Part shown: piece by piece, positions 8,544 through 18,485 of the stretch | Layout of the letters: every line of letters starts with the position of its first letter | Position numbering within the stretch: position 1 is the first letter of the stretch | Origin: Solirubrobacterales bacterium | GTDB lineage: Bacteria; Actinomycetota; Thermoleophilia; Solirubrobacterales; Solirubrobacteraceae | DNA length: 64,000 nt | Direction: 5' to 3' | Assembly: GCA_947474595.1 (NCBI GenBank) | Contig: CANJIV010000006.1 | Coordinates: forward strand, 62,001-126,000 | Made by a program: the position numbers and the translations under genes | Notes under the pieces: generated by a model | Database searches by the model: none | What the model was told of the DNA's origin: nothing | What the model saw: only the letters and a program-made list of their open reading frames with translations

Positions 8544-9271
8544 GTGGCGTACGTGGGGCCGCGACAACCTCACGCGCCGACTGGCAGCGTCCAACCCCGC
8601 GCCGCGTACGCGCGATCCGTGATCGGCTGCGAGAGATATACGGGATCCCAGTCGCGCCGTCTCACGATGATCCGCTGGCTGAACTCGTCCTCACGGTCCT
8701 CTCTCAGAGCACTAACGACCGCAACCGTGACGTCGCCTATCTGCGCCTACGCGAACGGTTCTCCTCTTGGGCGGCGGTGCGCGACGCGGCGTTGAGCGAG
8801 GTCGAGGAGGCGATCCGTCCAGGCGGTATCTCGAAGGTCAAATCTCGACGAATACAAGAGATCCTGCAAGCCTTACCCGAGGACCTAGATCTCAGTTGGA
8901 TGCGCGACGCCCCGGTGCAAGAGAGCCGCGACTTTCTCTGCGCTCTGCCAGGCGTGGGCCGCAAGACCGCCGCGTGCGTGTTGCTCTTCGCCTACGGGTT
9001 ACCGGATATCCCTGTAGACACCCACGTCTCGCGCGTCGGCACTCGGCTAGGCCTCTTCCGCCCCGGCGCCCCCTTCGAAGAGCTTCATGACGATCTCCTG
9101 GCAATGACGCCGGTCGGCCAAGAGCACGAGATACACATAAACCTCCTGCGCCACGGGCGCCGAACCTGCGCTTCACAGCGCCCAAGCTGCCAAGAGTGCG
9201 GCCTGAGCAGGCTCTGTCACTGGAGCGCGCCGGAGTCGGATGCGGAGGGCGGACGGGTAGGTAGTAGGTAG
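8540..9271 (+). CDS. nth: Endonuclease III, DNA glycosylase/AP lyase
   Basis: Removes oxidised pyrimidines and cleaves at AP sites. The helix-hairpin-helix ALPGVGRKTAACVLL holds the catalytic Lys (near residue 142 of this start), and PVDTHVSRVGTRLG holds the catalytic Asp. The C-terminal [4Fe-4S] loop is C-x6-C-x2-C-x5-C (CASQRPSCQECGLSRLC), so all four ligands are present. I chose GTG at 8540, which overlaps the kinase stop in the common GTGA arrangement (243 residues); a GTG at 8525 would add five residues. A repeat element begins about ten bases after the stop. Confidence 0.95.
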   Translation: MSGVRGAATTSRADWQRPTPRRVRAIRDRLREIYGIPVAPSHDDPLAELVLTVLSQSTNDRNRDVAYLRLRERFSSWAAVRDAALSEVEEAIRPGGISKVKSRRIQEILQALPEDLDLSWMRDAPVQESRDFLCALPGVGRKTAACVLLFAYGLPDIPVDTHVSRVGTRLGLFRPGAPFEELHDDLLAMTPVGQEHEIHINLLRHGRRTCASQRPSCQECGLSRLCHWSAPESDAEGGRVGSR

Positions 9272-9281
9272 GGGAGTGGGC

Positions 9282-9347
9282 TTTTTGGGGGGGTCAGCGT
9301 ACTTTCCCTGACATATTCAGGGTTAGAGAGCACACCCCCCCCAAAAA
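9282..9347 (+). repeat. Inverted-repeat element, copy 1
   Basis: Outer arms T5G7 (9282-9293) and C8A5 (9335-9347) are complementary, and an inner stem CCCTGA / TCAGGG (9306-9322) flanks CATAT. The order G7, TCAGCGTAC, core, TTAGAGAGCACA, C8 matches two other places in this window. In neither direction does the outer stem end in a U-run (the T-run is on the 5' arm), so it is not a classical terminator. It lies between nth and dnaK. Confidence 0.9.
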
Positions 9348-9410
9348 CCCGGTCCCGCCCGCGGTCGCGTCACGCTCGCCCCCCCGCTTGCGCCCCCCGC
9401 CACGCCGCAT

Positions 9411-9439
9411 TTGACAACTACCAACAGATCTGACACACT
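9411..9439 (+). promoter_or_regulatory. Candidate dnaK promoter
   Basis: TTGACA at 9411-9416, 17 bases, then CACACT at 9434-9439, a weak -10. A leader of about 110 bases would precede dnaK. I looked for the HspR operator (CTTGAGT-N7-ACTCAAG) here and did not find a convincing copy; only ACTCAG at 9443-9448 resembles a half-site. Confidence 0.3.
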
Positions 9440-9553
9440 TCGACTCAGATTTATTAACAGCCCGGTCGCAAGATCGCATCACCGTGGCTTTGTTTTTGAG
9501 CACACCAGCACCTACGTCGGCATCTACGCCGGCCTCAATATAGGAGAACCTTC

Positions 9554-11464
9554 ATGGGCAAGACCATTGGAATAGACCTCGGAACCACCAACTCGTGCAT
9601 GGCCGTGCTGGAAGGCGGTGAGCCGACGGTCATCGAGAACGCTGAAGGCGGCCGTACGACGCCTTCAGTAGTCGCCTTCACGGCCAGCGGCGAGCGCCTC
9701 GTCGGTACCGTCGCCAAGCGCCAAGCGGTTACTAATCCCGAGAACACAATCTTCTCAATCAAGCGCTTCATGGGTCGCAAAGAGGCCGAAGTGCGTGAAG
9801 AGGAGTCGATCGTCCCGTACAAGGTGATTTCCGGCTCCAACGGCGACGCTCGCGTCGAAGCCGCTGGCAAGGAGTACTCGCCGCCGGAGATCAGCGCGAT
9901 GATCCTCCAGAAGCTCAAGGCCGACGCCGAGGCGTACCTCGGCGAGACCGTAGACAGCGCCGTGATCACGGTTCCCGCTTACTTCAACGACGATCAGCGC
10001 CAAGCCACAAAGGATGCAGGCAAGGTTGCCGGCCTTGACGTCAAGCGGATCATCAACGAACCAACCGCGGCTTCACTGGCCTACGGGATGGACAAGGACA
10101 CCGATCAGACGATTCTCGTCTTTGACCTCGGCGGCGGTACGTTCGATGTCTCCGTGCTCGAGATTGCAGACGGCGTCTTTGAAGTTAAGTCAACCGCCGG
10201 AGACAACCATCTCGGTGGCGATAACTTCGACAAGGCGGTCGTCGATTGGCTGGTCGCTGACTTCAAGCGCGAGCAGGCGATCGATCTCTCCCAAGACAAC
10301 ATGGCCCTCCAGCGTCTCTATGAGGCAGCCGAGAAGGCCAAGATTGAGCTCTCGACAACGCAGGAGACTCAGATCAACCTGCCGTTCATTACGGCTGACG
10401 CAACCGGCCCCAAGCACCTCGATATGCGTGTTACCCGCGCCAAGCTCGCCGAGCTGACCGCGGATCTACTCGACCGCGTCGTCGGGCCTGTCAACCAAGC
10501 GCTCGCTGACGCCAAAGATAAGGGCGTTAAGGAGATCGATCAGGTTGTGATGGTCGGCGGAATGACACGTATGCCATCGGTGCAGGAGAAGGTCAAAGGC
10601 CTAACCGGCAAGGACCCTCACCGCGGCGTCAACCCCGACGAGGTCGTCGCAGTCGGCGCCGCCATTCAGGCTGGTGTGCTCTCTGGTGACGTCAAGGACG
10701 TCCTTCTGCTCGACGTCACGCCGCTGACCCTTGGCATTGAGACCAAGGGCGGTGTCATGACGAAGCTAATTGAGCGCAATACGACTATCCCTACGCGCAA
10801 GTCTGAGACTTTCTCAACGGCCGAGGACAATCAGCCTAGCGTTGAGATTCACGTTCTCCAGGGCGAGCGTGAGATGGCTAGTTACAACAAATCTCTGGGC
10901 AAGTTCCAGCTCACCGGTATCCCACCGGCCCCGCGCGGAATCCCTCAGGTAGAGGTCACCTTCGACATCGACGCAAACGGCATCTTGAGCGTTTCGGCTA
11001 AGGATCTCGGGACTGGAAAAGAGCAGAAGATTGAAATCAAGGCTGGCTCTGGCCTCTCGGATTCCGAGATCAAGGAGATGGTCTCTGATGCCGAGACTCA
11101 CGCCGACGACGACAAGCGTCAGCGAGAGTTGGCCGAGGCGCGCAACGGTGCCGAGAACGCTGCTTACCAGTCAGAGCGCCAGCTTAAGGACCTTGGTGAC
11201 GGTGTAGACGCGGCTTCGAAGGAAGAGATCGAGCAGGCGATCAAGGACGTCCGTGAGGTTCTTGAGTCCGAAGATGCCGCCGAGATCAATGCGAAGGCTG
11301 AGGCTCTCCAGACGGCCTTCCACAAGGTCTCCGAACAGATGTATGAGAAGGCCCAGCAACAGCAGGATGAGGCACAGGCCAGCTCCGATGGCGCTGATGG
11401 CTCAGTTGACGCCGAGGCGGAGGAGGAGGTCGTCGACGCCGAGGTCGTTGACGAGAGCAAGTAA
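9554..11464 (+). CDS. dnaK: Chaperone DnaK (Hsp70)
   Basis: ATP-dependent Hsp70 chaperone that works with DnaJ and GrpE, encoded next. The start [21 protein letters not shown] is the classic phosphate-binding segment; [25 protein letters not shown]-type [13 protein letters not shown] and [11 protein letters not shown] are the Hsp70 signatures. The substrate-binding half contains [17 protein letters not shown]. Length of 636 residues is normal and the tail is acidic, ending [23 protein letters not shown] sits six bases before the ATG at 9554. It is the first gene of dnaK-grpE-dnaJ-hspR and so should be under HspR autoregulation, as in Streptomyces and mycobacteria. Confidence 0.98.
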   Translation: MGKTIGIDLGTTNSCMAVLEGGEPTVIENAEGGRTTPSVVAFTASGERLVGTVAKRQAVTNPENTIFSIKRFMGRKEAEVREEESIVPYKVISGSNGDARVEAAGKEYSPPEISAMILQKLKADAEAYLGETVDSAVITVPAYFNDDQRQATKDAGKVAGLDVKRIINEPTAASLAYGMDKDTDQTILVFDLGGGTFDVSVLEIADGVFEVKSTAGDNHLGGDNFDKAVVDWLVADFKREQAIDLSQDNMALQRLYEAAEKAKIELSTTQETQINLPFITADATGPKHLDMRVTRAKLAELTADLLDRVVGPVNQALADAKDKGVKEIDQVVMVGGMTRMPSVQEKVKGLTGKDPHRGVNPDEVVAVGAAIQAGVLSGDVKDVLLLDVTPLTLGIETKGGVMTKLIERNTTIPTRKSETFSTAEDNQPSVEIHVLQGEREMASYNKSLGKFQLTGIPPAPRGIPQVEVTFDIDANGILSVSAKDLGTGKEQKIEIKAGSGLSDSEIKEMVSDAETHADDDKRQRELAEARNGAENAAYQSERQLKDLGDGVDAASKEEIEQAIKDVREVLESEDAAEINAKAEALQTAFHKVSEQMYEKAQQQQDEAQASSDGADGSVDAEAEEEVVDAEVVDESK

Positions 11465-12049
11465 ATGGCTCCCGATGAAGAGGATCTAATCCCCGATTTA
11501 GTAGACGACGTGGCGGCTCCGGATTCCGGGGCCGACCCAGCGGCCATGGGTGACCCAGCGGTCGCAGCCGAGGCTCAGGCCGAGCTCGTCGAGCACGATC
11601 TCGTTGATCTCGTAGCTAAGGCCGGCGAGCGCGATGAATATCTCGATCTAGCCCAGCGGACCCAGGCTGACTTTGAGAACTTTCGTAAGCGCTCAACTAA
11701 AGAGATGCGCGCCGCTGAGGGACGTGGCGTTGCCAAGCTAGCCCGCGAACTGCTGCCCGCCGTCGATAACTTGACCTTGGCGTTGGCCGCGATTGTTGAG
11801 GCCGGCGGCGATCCCGGAGTGCTCAACGGACTCAAGCTCGTCCATGACGAACTGCTCGCTGCGTTGGCGCGCGTCGGGATCGAGCCGTTCTCCCCCCAGG
11901 GCGAGCTATTTGATCCGGTTCAGCATGAGGCTATGGCCCAACAGGTTGTTGAGGGCGCATCTGCGGGGACGGTTGTCGAGGTCTATCAGCGCGGTTACCG
12001 AATAGGTGAAATGGTCCTGCGTCCGGCCCGCGTCGTGGTGGCAGCGTAG
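11465..12049 (+). CDS. grpE: Nucleotide exchange factor GrpE
   Basis: GrpE releases ADP from DnaK. The 194-residue protein has an acidic disordered N-terminus, a long helix (DEYLDLAQRTQADFENFRKR is the family start of the core) and the C-terminal beta-wing signature PQGELFDPVQHEAM followed by VYQRGYRIGEMVLRPARVVV. The ATG abuts the dnaK TAA stop directly with no spacer, which implies translational coupling and a fixed ratio to DnaK. Length is typical for actinobacteria. Confidence 0.96.
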   Translation: MAPDEEDLIPDLVDDVAAPDSGADPAAMGDPAVAAEAQAELVEHDLVDLVAKAGERDEYLDLAQRTQADFENFRKRSTKEMRAAEGRGVAKLARELLPAVDNLTLALAAIVEAGGDPGVLNGLKLVHDELLAALARVGIEPFSPQGELFDPVQHEAMAQQVVEGASAGTVVEVYQRGYRIGEMVLRPARVVVAA

Positions 12050-12058
12050 GTTACGGCG

Positions 12059-13240
12059 ATGGCCGCCAAGCGCGATTTCTACAAGGTCCTAGGGGTTCCC
12101 AAGAACGCCTCGCAAGAGGACATCAAGAAGGCATATCGCAAGCTTGCTCGCCAGTATCACCCCGATCGCAACGCGGGCGATAAGGAGGCTGAGGCGAAGT
12201 TCAAGGAGGTCTCAGAGGCCAACGATACGCTTGCAGATCCCGAGAAGCGCAAGGCATATGACCGCAGCGGCGGACCGTTTGGCGGCGGCGGTCAAGGGGG
12301 CTTTCGTCCCGGAGCCGGCCAAGGTGGCGGCTTTGACTCAAGCCAGTTCGGTGACATTCTCTCCAACCTCTTTGGCGGAGCAGCCGGTGGTGGTCGCGGT
12401 GGTGGTGGCCAAGCCCGCGCCCAGCCAGGCCGTGATCTTCAGACCGAAGTCACCCTCTCCTTCGATCAGGCGGTTGCTGGTGTCAAGCTGCCGCTCTCGA
12501 TACCAACTCAGATCACCTGCACGAGCTGCCGTGGTACGGGTGCTCGATCTGGCACCGCACCGACGATCTGCCCTCAGTGTCAAGGCCGCGGGGTCGAGGC
12601 AGAGGGGCAGGGACTCTTCTCTATCTCTCAACCGTGCCCGCGTTGCGGCGGCTCGGGAACCGTCATCGAGGCGCCCTGCGCTACCTGTAAAGGCAACGGC
12701 CTGAATAAGACAGTTAAGAAGTATCGGGTCTCGATTCCTGCCGGTGTCCGCGACGGTAGTCGCATCCGTCTTGCCGGCAAGGGCGAGCCGGGGCTTCACG
12801 GCGGCCCAGCCGGCGACCTCTACGTGGTCACCCGCGTGACGCCCTCAACTGTCTTTAAACGCAAGGGCGACAACCTCGAGGTCGAGGTTCCGTTGACGAT
12901 TCCAGAGGCGGTCATCGGAGCCAAGGTCGAGGTGCCTACGCTATCTGGGACCAAGACCCTAAAGGTCGCTGCTGGTACTTCATCCGGCACGGTGCAGAGG
13001 TTGCGCGGCGAGGGCCCCGCGAAGCTCGGTGGCTCGGGCAGCGGCGACATTCACTACCGGTTCGTGATCGATGTACCCAAGACTCTCACTAAGGAGCAGA
13101 AGGCAGCAGTCGAAGAGTTGGCAAAAGTGATCGACGCCAACCCGCGCGCTGCACTCTTAAACGGAGCCGGCCACGCTGGCGCTGATGGTGGCCCCAAGCC
13201 GACTGCCGACGATGCAACGACCGCCGAGGCCAAGGCGTGA
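12059..13240 (+). CDS. dnaJ: Chaperone DnaJ (Hsp40)
   Basis: Co-chaperone that stimulates DnaK ATPase and delivers substrates. J domain at residues 1-70 with the HPD tripeptide in [12 protein letters not shown], a Gly/Phe-rich linker, then four zinc-binding CxxCxGxG repeats between about 152 and 217 ([32 protein letters not shown]), followed by the C-terminal substrate-binding domains ([20 protein letters not shown]). All eight Cys are present. It starts nine bases after grpE. A Lys/Ala/Asp-rich tail ends the protein. This is the full-length type I form, 393 residues. Confidence 0.97.
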   Translation: MAAKRDFYKVLGVPKNASQEDIKKAYRKLARQYHPDRNAGDKEAEAKFKEVSEANDTLADPEKRKAYDRSGGPFGGGGQGGFRPGAGQGGGFDSSQFGDILSNLFGGAAGGGRGGGGQARAQPGRDLQTEVTLSFDQAVAGVKLPLSIPTQITCTSCRGTGARSGTAPTICPQCQGRGVEAEGQGLFSISQPCPRCGGSGTVIEAPCATCKGNGLNKTVKKYRVSIPAGVRDGSRIRLAGKGEPGLHGGPAGDLYVVTRVTPSTVFKRKGDNLEVEVPLTIPEAVIGAKVEVPTLSGTKTLKVAAGTSSGTVQRLRGEGPAKLGGSGSGDIHYRFVIDVPKTLTKEQKAAVEELAKVIDANPRAALLNGAGHAGADGGPKPTADDATTAEAKA

Positions 13241-13722
13241 TGACCCCGCGCCGAACGACAAAGACGACGCGGATCGAGGTCTCAGATGAGCGCGGCGTGT
13301 TCATGATCTCGGTGGCCGCCGAGCTAGCTGAGATGCATCCTCAGACGTTGCGGATGTATGAGTCACGCGGGTTGATCGAGCCGAAGCGCTCGGCGAAAGG
13401 AACGCGCCTTTACTCGCATGCCGATGTGGCTCGGCTGCGCCAGATTCAAGCGATGACTGTCGAGTTGGGGATGAATATCGCCGGCGTCCTGCGCGTCCTC
13501 GAACTCGAGCAGGAGTTACTGCGCGCCCGCGCTGCCGTCGTGGAGATGCAACGGCGCAGCGATGCGATCAAAGCCGAGATGGAGGCTGAAATGGAACTCG
13601 TCCGTCGTTCATATCGGGCCGAGCTGGTGCCCTATGAAGCGATCGGTAGCGCGGTTGTGCGCGCTCGCGACGTCCGTCGGCATCAGATTACGGTCCGCCA
13701 CTCCCCACAACGTGGCAGCTGA
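13240..13722 (+). CDS. hspR: Heat-shock repressor HspR (MerR family)
   Basis: MerR-type winged-helix regulator that, in actinobacteria, represses the dnaK operon and clpB together with DnaK. The N-terminal FMISVAAELAEMHPQTLRMY followed by ESRGLIEPKRSAKGTRLYS is the HspR form of the MerR DNA-binding domain; a coiled-coil dimerisation helix (LELEQELLRARAAVVEMQRR) follows. The length, 160 residues, is typical. The ATG shares one base with the dnaJ stop (a GTG one codon earlier is possible). clpB begins 21 bases downstream, so the whole HspR regulon appears in one block. Confidence 0.93.
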   Translation: MTPRRTTKTTRIEVSDERGVFMISVAAELAEMHPQTLRMYESRGLIEPKRSAKGTRLYSHADVARLRQIQAMTVELGMNIAGVLRVLELEQELLRARAAVVEMQRRSDAIKAEMEAEMELVRRSYRAELVPYEAIGSAVVRARDVRRHQITVRHSPQRGS

Positions 13723-13743
13723 TCAAAAAAGCCCCGACTAGAT

Positions 13744-16281
13744 ATGCATCCCGACCGTTTCACAATCAAATCCCAAGAGGCCATTCAAGCTGCCCAACGC
13801 CTAGCTGAGCAGCGCGCCAACCCACAGGTAACCCCCGAGCATCTGCTCTCGGTTCTGCTTGAACAAGACGCCGGCGTGGTCCTGCCGATCCTCACAAAGC
13901 TCGGTGCCCAGCCCGACGTTATTCGAGCGGCTAACAACGTTGCGCTTGACGCACTCCCGAAGCTGTCGGGCGGCGCGCAGGAGACCGGTACCGCTGGTGA
14001 TCTTGTCCAGGTACTGAGAGTCGCTGAGCGCGAGGCGGCAGCCCTAGATGATGAATATGTATCGACAGAGCACATTCTGCTCGCGCTCTCCCAAGGAGAG
14101 GGGCCGTCTGCAGTGGCTCTACAGAGTGCCGCAGCGACCAAAGATTCGCTACTAAAGGCACTGGCGGATGTTCGCGGACCTCACCGCGTTACCGACCAGA
14201 ACCCCGAGGACAAATACCAAGCCTTGGAGAAGTTCGGGCTCGATCTCACGCTCGCCGCCGAGCAGGGAAAGCTCGATCCGGTGATTGGCCGCGACGACGA
14301 GATCCGCAGGGTCGTCCAGGTCCTCTCGCGTCGCACAAAGAACAACCCCGTTTTGATTGGGGAGCCTGGCGTTGGCAAGACGGCGATCGTTGAGGGCTTG
14401 GCCCAGCGCATCGTCTTCGGCGACGTTCCCGAATCACTGCGCGACCGCAAGGTGATCTCACTTGACATAGGCGCGCTGCTGGCTGGCTCAAAGTATCGCG
14501 GTGAGTTCGAAGATCGCCTCAAGGCGGTACTCAAAGAGATCCAAGACGCCAAAGGCCAAGTGATCTTGTTTATGGACGAGCTCCACACGATCGTTGGCGC
14601 CGGTGCCGCCGAGGGCGCCGTCGATGCGGCCAACTTGCTCAAGCCCATGCTCGCGCGCGGCGAGTTGCGTGCCGTCGGAGCCACGACGCTTGACGAATAT
14701 CGCAAGCACATCGAGAAAGACCCAGCACTTGAGCGACGTTTCCAGCCGGTCTTTGTCGGCGAGCCGATCGTCGAGGACACGATCGCGATCCTGCGTGGTC
14801 TCAAGGAGCGCTATGAGGTCCATCACGGGGTGCGTATCACCGACACCGCCCTGATTGCAGCCGCCACGCTTTCAGACCGTTATATCGCCGATCGCTTCTT
14901 ACCTGACAAGGCGATCGATCTCGTCGACGAGGCTGCCTCGCGACTGCGTATCGAGATCGACTCACTGCCGACCGAGATCGATGAAGTCGAGCGTAGGATC
15001 ATGCAGCTCGAGATTGAGCAACAGGCGATGCTCAAAGAGACCGACGAGGCCTCTGTCGTGCGCCGTGAGGCGATCGAACGCGAGCTTGCGGAGCTGCGTG
15101 AGAAGTCTGCGGGAATGAAGGCACAGTGGCAGGCTGAGAAGGAGGCGATCTCGGAGGTCAGCGAGATTAAGGAGCGCCTAGAGATCGCCCACCGCGAAGT
15201 CGAGCGTGCCGAGCGCGAGGCAGATCTTCAGCGCGCTGCTGAGTTGCGCTACGGCGAGATTCCGGAGCTGCAGAACCGCCTCGACGCGCTCGAGGGCCAA
15301 GAGCAGCGCGAGGCCGTATTCCTCAAGGAAGAGGTTGACGCTGACGACATCGCCGATGTTGTGGCGACGTGGACGGGCATTCCCGTAAGCCGCTTGATGG
15401 AAGGCGAGGTCGAAAAGCTGATCCAGATGGAGCAGCGTTTGCACCAGCGTGTGATCGGCCAAGCAGAAGCCGTCAAAGCCGTCTCAAATGCCTTGCGACG
15501 GTCGCGGGCTGGCCTCCAAGATCCCGAGCGCCCAATCGGAACATTCCTCTTTATCGGTCCCACTGGTGTCGGCAAGACCGAGCTAGCAAGGGCGCTGGCC
15601 GAGTTCATGTTTGATAGCCAAGAGGCGATGGTTCGCATCGATATGTCGGAGTACATGGAGAAGCACGCTGTCTCGCGTTTGGTCGGAGCTCCTCCTGGCT
15701 ACATCGGCTATGAGGAGGGCGGCCAACTCACCGAGGCAGTTCGCCGTCGGCCCTACTGCGTTGTCTTGCTAGACGAGATCGAGAAGGCCCACCCCGATGT
15801 CTTTAACGTGCTCCTACAGGTGATGGACGACGGGCGCTTAACCGACGGTCAAGGTCGAACGGTCGACTTTAAGAACGTCGTGATCATCATGACCTCCAAC
15901 ATCCCCGGTGGCCGCGCCGGAGTCGAGGCGCAGTTCAAGCCCGAGTTCGTCAACCGCCTCGATGACATCGTTGAGTTCGATGCACTCAGCCGCGATGAGC
16001 TGGGCGAGATCGTTGAGCTTCAGGTCGCCACGTTGACTAGGCGAGTGGCTGAACGCGAGATCGAGCTCGAGCTAACGCCGGAGGCGAGGACGTTGTTGGG
16101 CAACCTTGGCTATGACCCGATCTACGGTGCCCGCCCGCTCAAGCGCGTGATCCAAAAACAGCTCGTCGACAAACTTGCGCTGGCCCTGCTCGAAGGTGAG
16201 TTCGCGGCCGGCGACAGGGTGCTTGTCGCCAACGATGAAGGCGAGTTGACGTTCTCGAAGACGACACCGCAGGCTTCCTAG
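13744..16281 (+). CDS. clpB: Disaggregase ClpB
   Basis: Hsp100 AAA+ hexamer that, with DnaK, rescues aggregated proteins. N-terminal Clp repeats cover residues 1-145 ([18 protein letters not shown] start). Walker A of the first AAA domain is [13 protein letters not shown] near 206-213 with Walker [15 protein letters not shown]; a coiled-coil middle domain covers roughly 395-525; the second Walker A is [13 protein letters not shown] near 605-612 with [12 protein letters not shown]. The segment between TSN and F(K/R)PEF in the second AAA domain is only eleven residues, shorter than in most ClpB proteins. 845 residues. Placement right after hspR suggests HspR control. Confidence 0.97.
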   Translation: MHPDRFTIKSQEAIQAAQRLAEQRANPQVTPEHLLSVLLEQDAGVVLPILTKLGAQPDVIRAANNVALDALPKLSGGAQETGTAGDLVQVLRVAEREAAALDDEYVSTEHILLALSQGEGPSAVALQSAAATKDSLLKALADVRGPHRVTDQNPEDKYQALEKFGLDLTLAAEQGKLDPVIGRDDEIRRVVQVLSRRTKNNPVLIGEPGVGKTAIVEGLAQRIVFGDVPESLRDRKVISLDIGALLAGSKYRGEFEDRLKAVLKEIQDAKGQVILFMDELHTIVGAGAAEGAVDAANLLKPMLARGELRAVGATTLDEYRKHIEKDPALERRFQPVFVGEPIVEDTIAILRGLKERYEVHHGVRITDTALIAAATLSDRYIADRFLPDKAIDLVDEAASRLRIEIDSLPTEIDEVERRIMQLEIEQQAMLKETDEASVVRREAIERELAELREKSAGMKAQWQAEKEAISEVSEIKERLEIAHREVERAEREADLQRAAELRYGEIPELQNRLDALEGQEQREAVFLKEEVDADDIADVVATWTGIPVSRLMEGEVEKLIQMEQRLHQRVIGQAEAVKAVSNALRRSRAGLQDPERPIGTFLFIGPTGVGKTELARALAEFMFDSQEAMVRIDMSEYMEKHAVSRLVGAPPGYIGYEEGGQLTEAVRRRPYCVVLLDEIEKAHPDVFNVLLQVMDDGRLTDGQGRTVDFKNVVIIMTSNIPGGRAGVEAQFKPEFVNRLDDIVEFDALSRDELGEIVELQVATLTRRVAEREIELELTPEARTLLGNLGYDPIYGARPLKRVIQKQLVDKLALALLEGEFAAGDRVLVANDEGELTFSKTTPQAS

Positions 16282-16389
16282 CGCTCTCAGTAGTCGCAGC
16301 CTTTTTGCCTTTCAACCGCTTGATGGCAGATATAGCCGTGGATTTGCGGTACAAGTAATGCAATACGCCAACGACCAATGGAGAGCCAC

Positions 16390-16671
16390 ATGCCTACGTA
16401 CCTGATGTTCTCGACGCTCACGCCAGAGGGAGTCCAGACGGTCAAGAACAATCCCGCCAGAATTCATGAGGTCAACAAGGAGATCGAGAAGCTCGGCGCT
16501 ACAGTCACGGCGCAGTGGGCGACTCTAGGGGAGTTCGATTTCGTCAACGTCATCGAAGCTCCTGACGAGACGACTATGGCCCGCGTATCGCTCGAGCTGG
16601 GCTCGCGCGGAACGGCCAGATACCGCACAATGCCCGCGATCCCAATCGAAGATTTCATCGCCTCAATCTGA
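16390..16671 (+). CDS. GYD domain protein
   Basis: A 93-residue cytosolic protein of the GYD family (ferredoxin-like fold, unknown function). Seen: MPTYLMFSTLTPEGVQTVK at the start, LGEFDFVNVIEAPD in the middle, and the sequence ends RTMPAIPIEDFIASI, all typical of the family. I chose ATG at 16390 because GGAGAG at 16380-16385 sits four bases upstream; an upstream ATG at 16378 would add four residues and remove that spacing. It lies between clpB and purD with 31 bases to purD, so may be read with the purine genes. No function can be assigned. Confidence 0.82.
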   Translation: MPTYLMFSTLTPEGVQTVKNNPARIHEVNKEIEKLGATVTAQWATLGEFDFVNVIEAPDETTMARVSLELGSRGTARYRTMPAIPIEDFIASI

Positions 16672-16702
16672 TCCGGCGGGCGGATCTGATCTAGTCCCGC
16701 CT

Positions 16703-17974
16703 ATGGCTATCAAGATCATGGTCGTCGGTGGCGGCGGTCGCGAGCACGCGCTCGTACGTGCGCTGCTGCGCTCTCCCCAGCGACCGACGGTTATCTGCGC
16801 CCCTGGAAACGTCGGCATCGCCGCCGACGTGGAGGTGCTTTCAGAGATCTCTGACGGCGACGTTGACGCAATCGTCACCGCGGCTGGCCAGCACGCTATC
16901 GACCTTGTCGTCGTTGGCCCTGAGGTGCCGCTGGTAGCGGGCCTCTGCGATGCCCTGGCCGAAGCAGGCATCGCAGCCTTCGGCCCAAGCCGTGCGGCGG
17001 CGCAACTAGAAGGTTCAAAGGCTTATGCAAAAGAGATCATGGCCGCAGCGGGCGTCCCGACCGCGGCCCACCGCATGGTCGAGACAGTTGCCCAAGGGAT
17101 CGAGGCGATCGGCGCCAAGTACCCGGTTGTGATCAAGGCCGATGGCCTCGCAGCAGGCAAGGGAGTCGTAATCGCCGAAGATCAAGATCAGGCTCGCGCC
17201 GCGTTGGAGGCGATGATCGTCGATCGACAGTTCGGTGATGGACCCGTGCTGGTGGAGGAGTTCCTAGTTGGAGAGGAGCTGTCGCTGCTGGCTCTTTGCG
17301 ATGGAGTGCGCGCGGTGCCGATGGCCCCAGCACAGGATTACAAGAGGATCTACGACGGCGACCTCGGTCCTAATACCGGCGGCATGGGCTCTTACTCTCC
17401 GGTGGTTGGTATCGACGATGCGCGCTGCGCCGAGATCGTCGCAGCAGTCCACCAGCCGGTTGTGGACCTGCTGGCCGCGCGTGGCACACCCTTTCATGGC
17501 GTTCTATACGCCGGAATCATGCTGACCGCCGACGGTCCCAGCGTGCTTGAGTTCAACACTCGCTTCGGTGATCCTGAGACCCAGGCGATCCTTCCCCGGC
17601 TTCGCTCTGACCTTGTTGAGGTCCTACTCGCCGCCACTCAAACGGGCGGATTGGCCGAAGTCGAGCTGGAGTTCGATGACCGTTGGGCAGTGACCGTCGT
17701 ACTTGCAAGCAGGGGCTATCCCGTCAGCTCGTCGAGCGGTGATGTGATCAGCGGCCTCGCTGAAGTTGCTAGCGATGTCGAGGTCACTCATGCCGGTACG
17801 GCTTGCGTCGCAGGCGAGTTCGTTACGGCCGGTGGGCGGGTCTTAAATGTGACCGCGTTAGGCGTCAGCCCTAGCGCCGCACGCGATGGCGCGTATGCTG
17901 GCGCTGAGATGATCAAATTCAACGGACGACAGCTGCGCCGTGACATCGCACTGCGGGCTGTGGAGAGGGCTTAG
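16703..17974 (+). CDS. purD: Phosphoribosylamine-glycine ligase
   Basis: Second step of de novo purine synthesis: ATP-dependent joining of glycine to phosphoribosylamine to form GAR. The 423-residue ATP-grasp enzyme shows the N-terminal MVVGGGGREHALVRALL, GPEVPLVAGLCDAL, an ATP-binding segment KYPVVIKADGLAAGKGVV, and the PurD signature EFNTRFGDPETQAILPRL. Complete and typical length. It heads the purine run: purE begins at the base after its TAG stop. Start ATG 16703; no clear strong RBS, only GGGCGGATC-like purine-rich sequence upstream. Confidence 0.97.
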   Translation: MAIKIMVVGGGGREHALVRALLRSPQRPTVICAPGNVGIAADVEVLSEISDGDVDAIVTAAGQHAIDLVVVGPEVPLVAGLCDALAEAGIAAFGPSRAAAQLEGSKAYAKEIMAAAGVPTAAHRMVETVAQGIEAIGAKYPVVIKADGLAAGKGVVIAEDQDQARAALEAMIVDRQFGDGPVLVEEFLVGEELSLLALCDGVRAVPMAPAQDYKRIYDGDLGPNTGGMGSYSPVVGIDDARCAEIVAAVHQPVVDLLAARGTPFHGVLYAGIMLTADGPSVLEFNTRFGDPETQAILPRLRSDLVEVLLAATQTGGLAEVELEFDDRWAVTVVLASRGYPVSSSSGDVISGLAEVASDVEVTHAGTACVAGEFVTAGGRVLNVTALGVSPSAARDGAYAGAEMIKFNGRQLRRDIALRAVERA

Positions 17975-18475
17975 ATGAGCACCGAGCGTGACGACATTGC
18001 AGAGGGCCTTGTAGAGGTCGAAGGGAGTACAGAGGCTGTTAGTGAGTTCGCCGATCTCGCCGTCGATACCCCGCGCGTTGGCATCGTTATGGGCTCAAAG
18101 AGCGACATGGAAACGATGGAGAAGGCATCCAAGGAACTCGACGAACGCGGGATCTCTCATGAGCTGCGTGTGATGTCAGCTCACCGCGATCCCGAGATGG
18201 TCGCCGACTACGCCAAGAACGCTCGCATGCGTGGGTTGCGCGTGATCATCGCTGGGGCCGGCCTTTCGGCTGCCCTACCAGGCGTGGTCGCTGCTCACAC
18301 CGACCTCCCCGTGATTGGTGTGCCGTTGACGAGCAGCATGTCGGCCGCTGGAGGGCTCGATTCGCTGCTGTCGGTGGTTCAGATGCCCCCGGGCGTCCCA
18401 GTTGCTGCAGTTGGCTTAGACAATGCCCGAAACGCCGCAATCCTCGCGGCCCGAATTCTGGGCAGCGGGGCCTGA
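17975..18475 (+). CDS. purE: N5-carboxyaminoimidazole ribonucleotide mutase (PurE class I)
   Basis: Rearranges N5-CAIR to CAIR. The core begins VGIVMGSKSDMETMEKAS and contains the substrate-binding MSAHRDPEMVADYA and IIAGAGLSAALPGVVAAHT, PVIGVPLTSS and PPGVPVAAVGLDNARNAA. It carries an acidic N-terminal extension of about 37 residues before the usual start, which is uncommon; if a later start were used the core would lose nothing, but the first ATG abuts the purD stop, so I keep it. Class I PurE normally needs PurK, which is not in this window. Confidence 0.94.
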   Translation: MSTERDDIAEGLVEVEGSTEAVSEFADLAVDTPRVGIVMGSKSDMETMEKASKELDERGISHELRVMSAHRDPEMVADYAKNARMRGLRVIIAGAGLSAALPGVVAAHTDLPVIGVPLTSSMSAAGGLDSLLSVVQMPPGVPVAAVGLDNARNAAILAARILGSGA

Positions 18476-18485
18476 CGGTCGATCG

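Noticed and set aside
9282-9347. Reading repeat copy 1 as a rho-independent terminator after nth
   Set aside because: The T-run precedes and the A-run follows the stem in both orientations, so no U-tract would follow; the same element occurs upstream of a gene elsewhere.
9272-9553. HspR operator (HAIR) or CIRCE element before dnaK
   Set aside because: No CTTGAGT-N7-ACTCAAG or TTAGCACTC-N9-GAGTGCTAA found; only a weak half-site-like ACTCAG.
9535-9969. Long reverse-strand frames inside dnaK and other conserved genes
   Set aside because: They are antisense shadows caused by high-GC codon bias; the sense genes have full family signatures.
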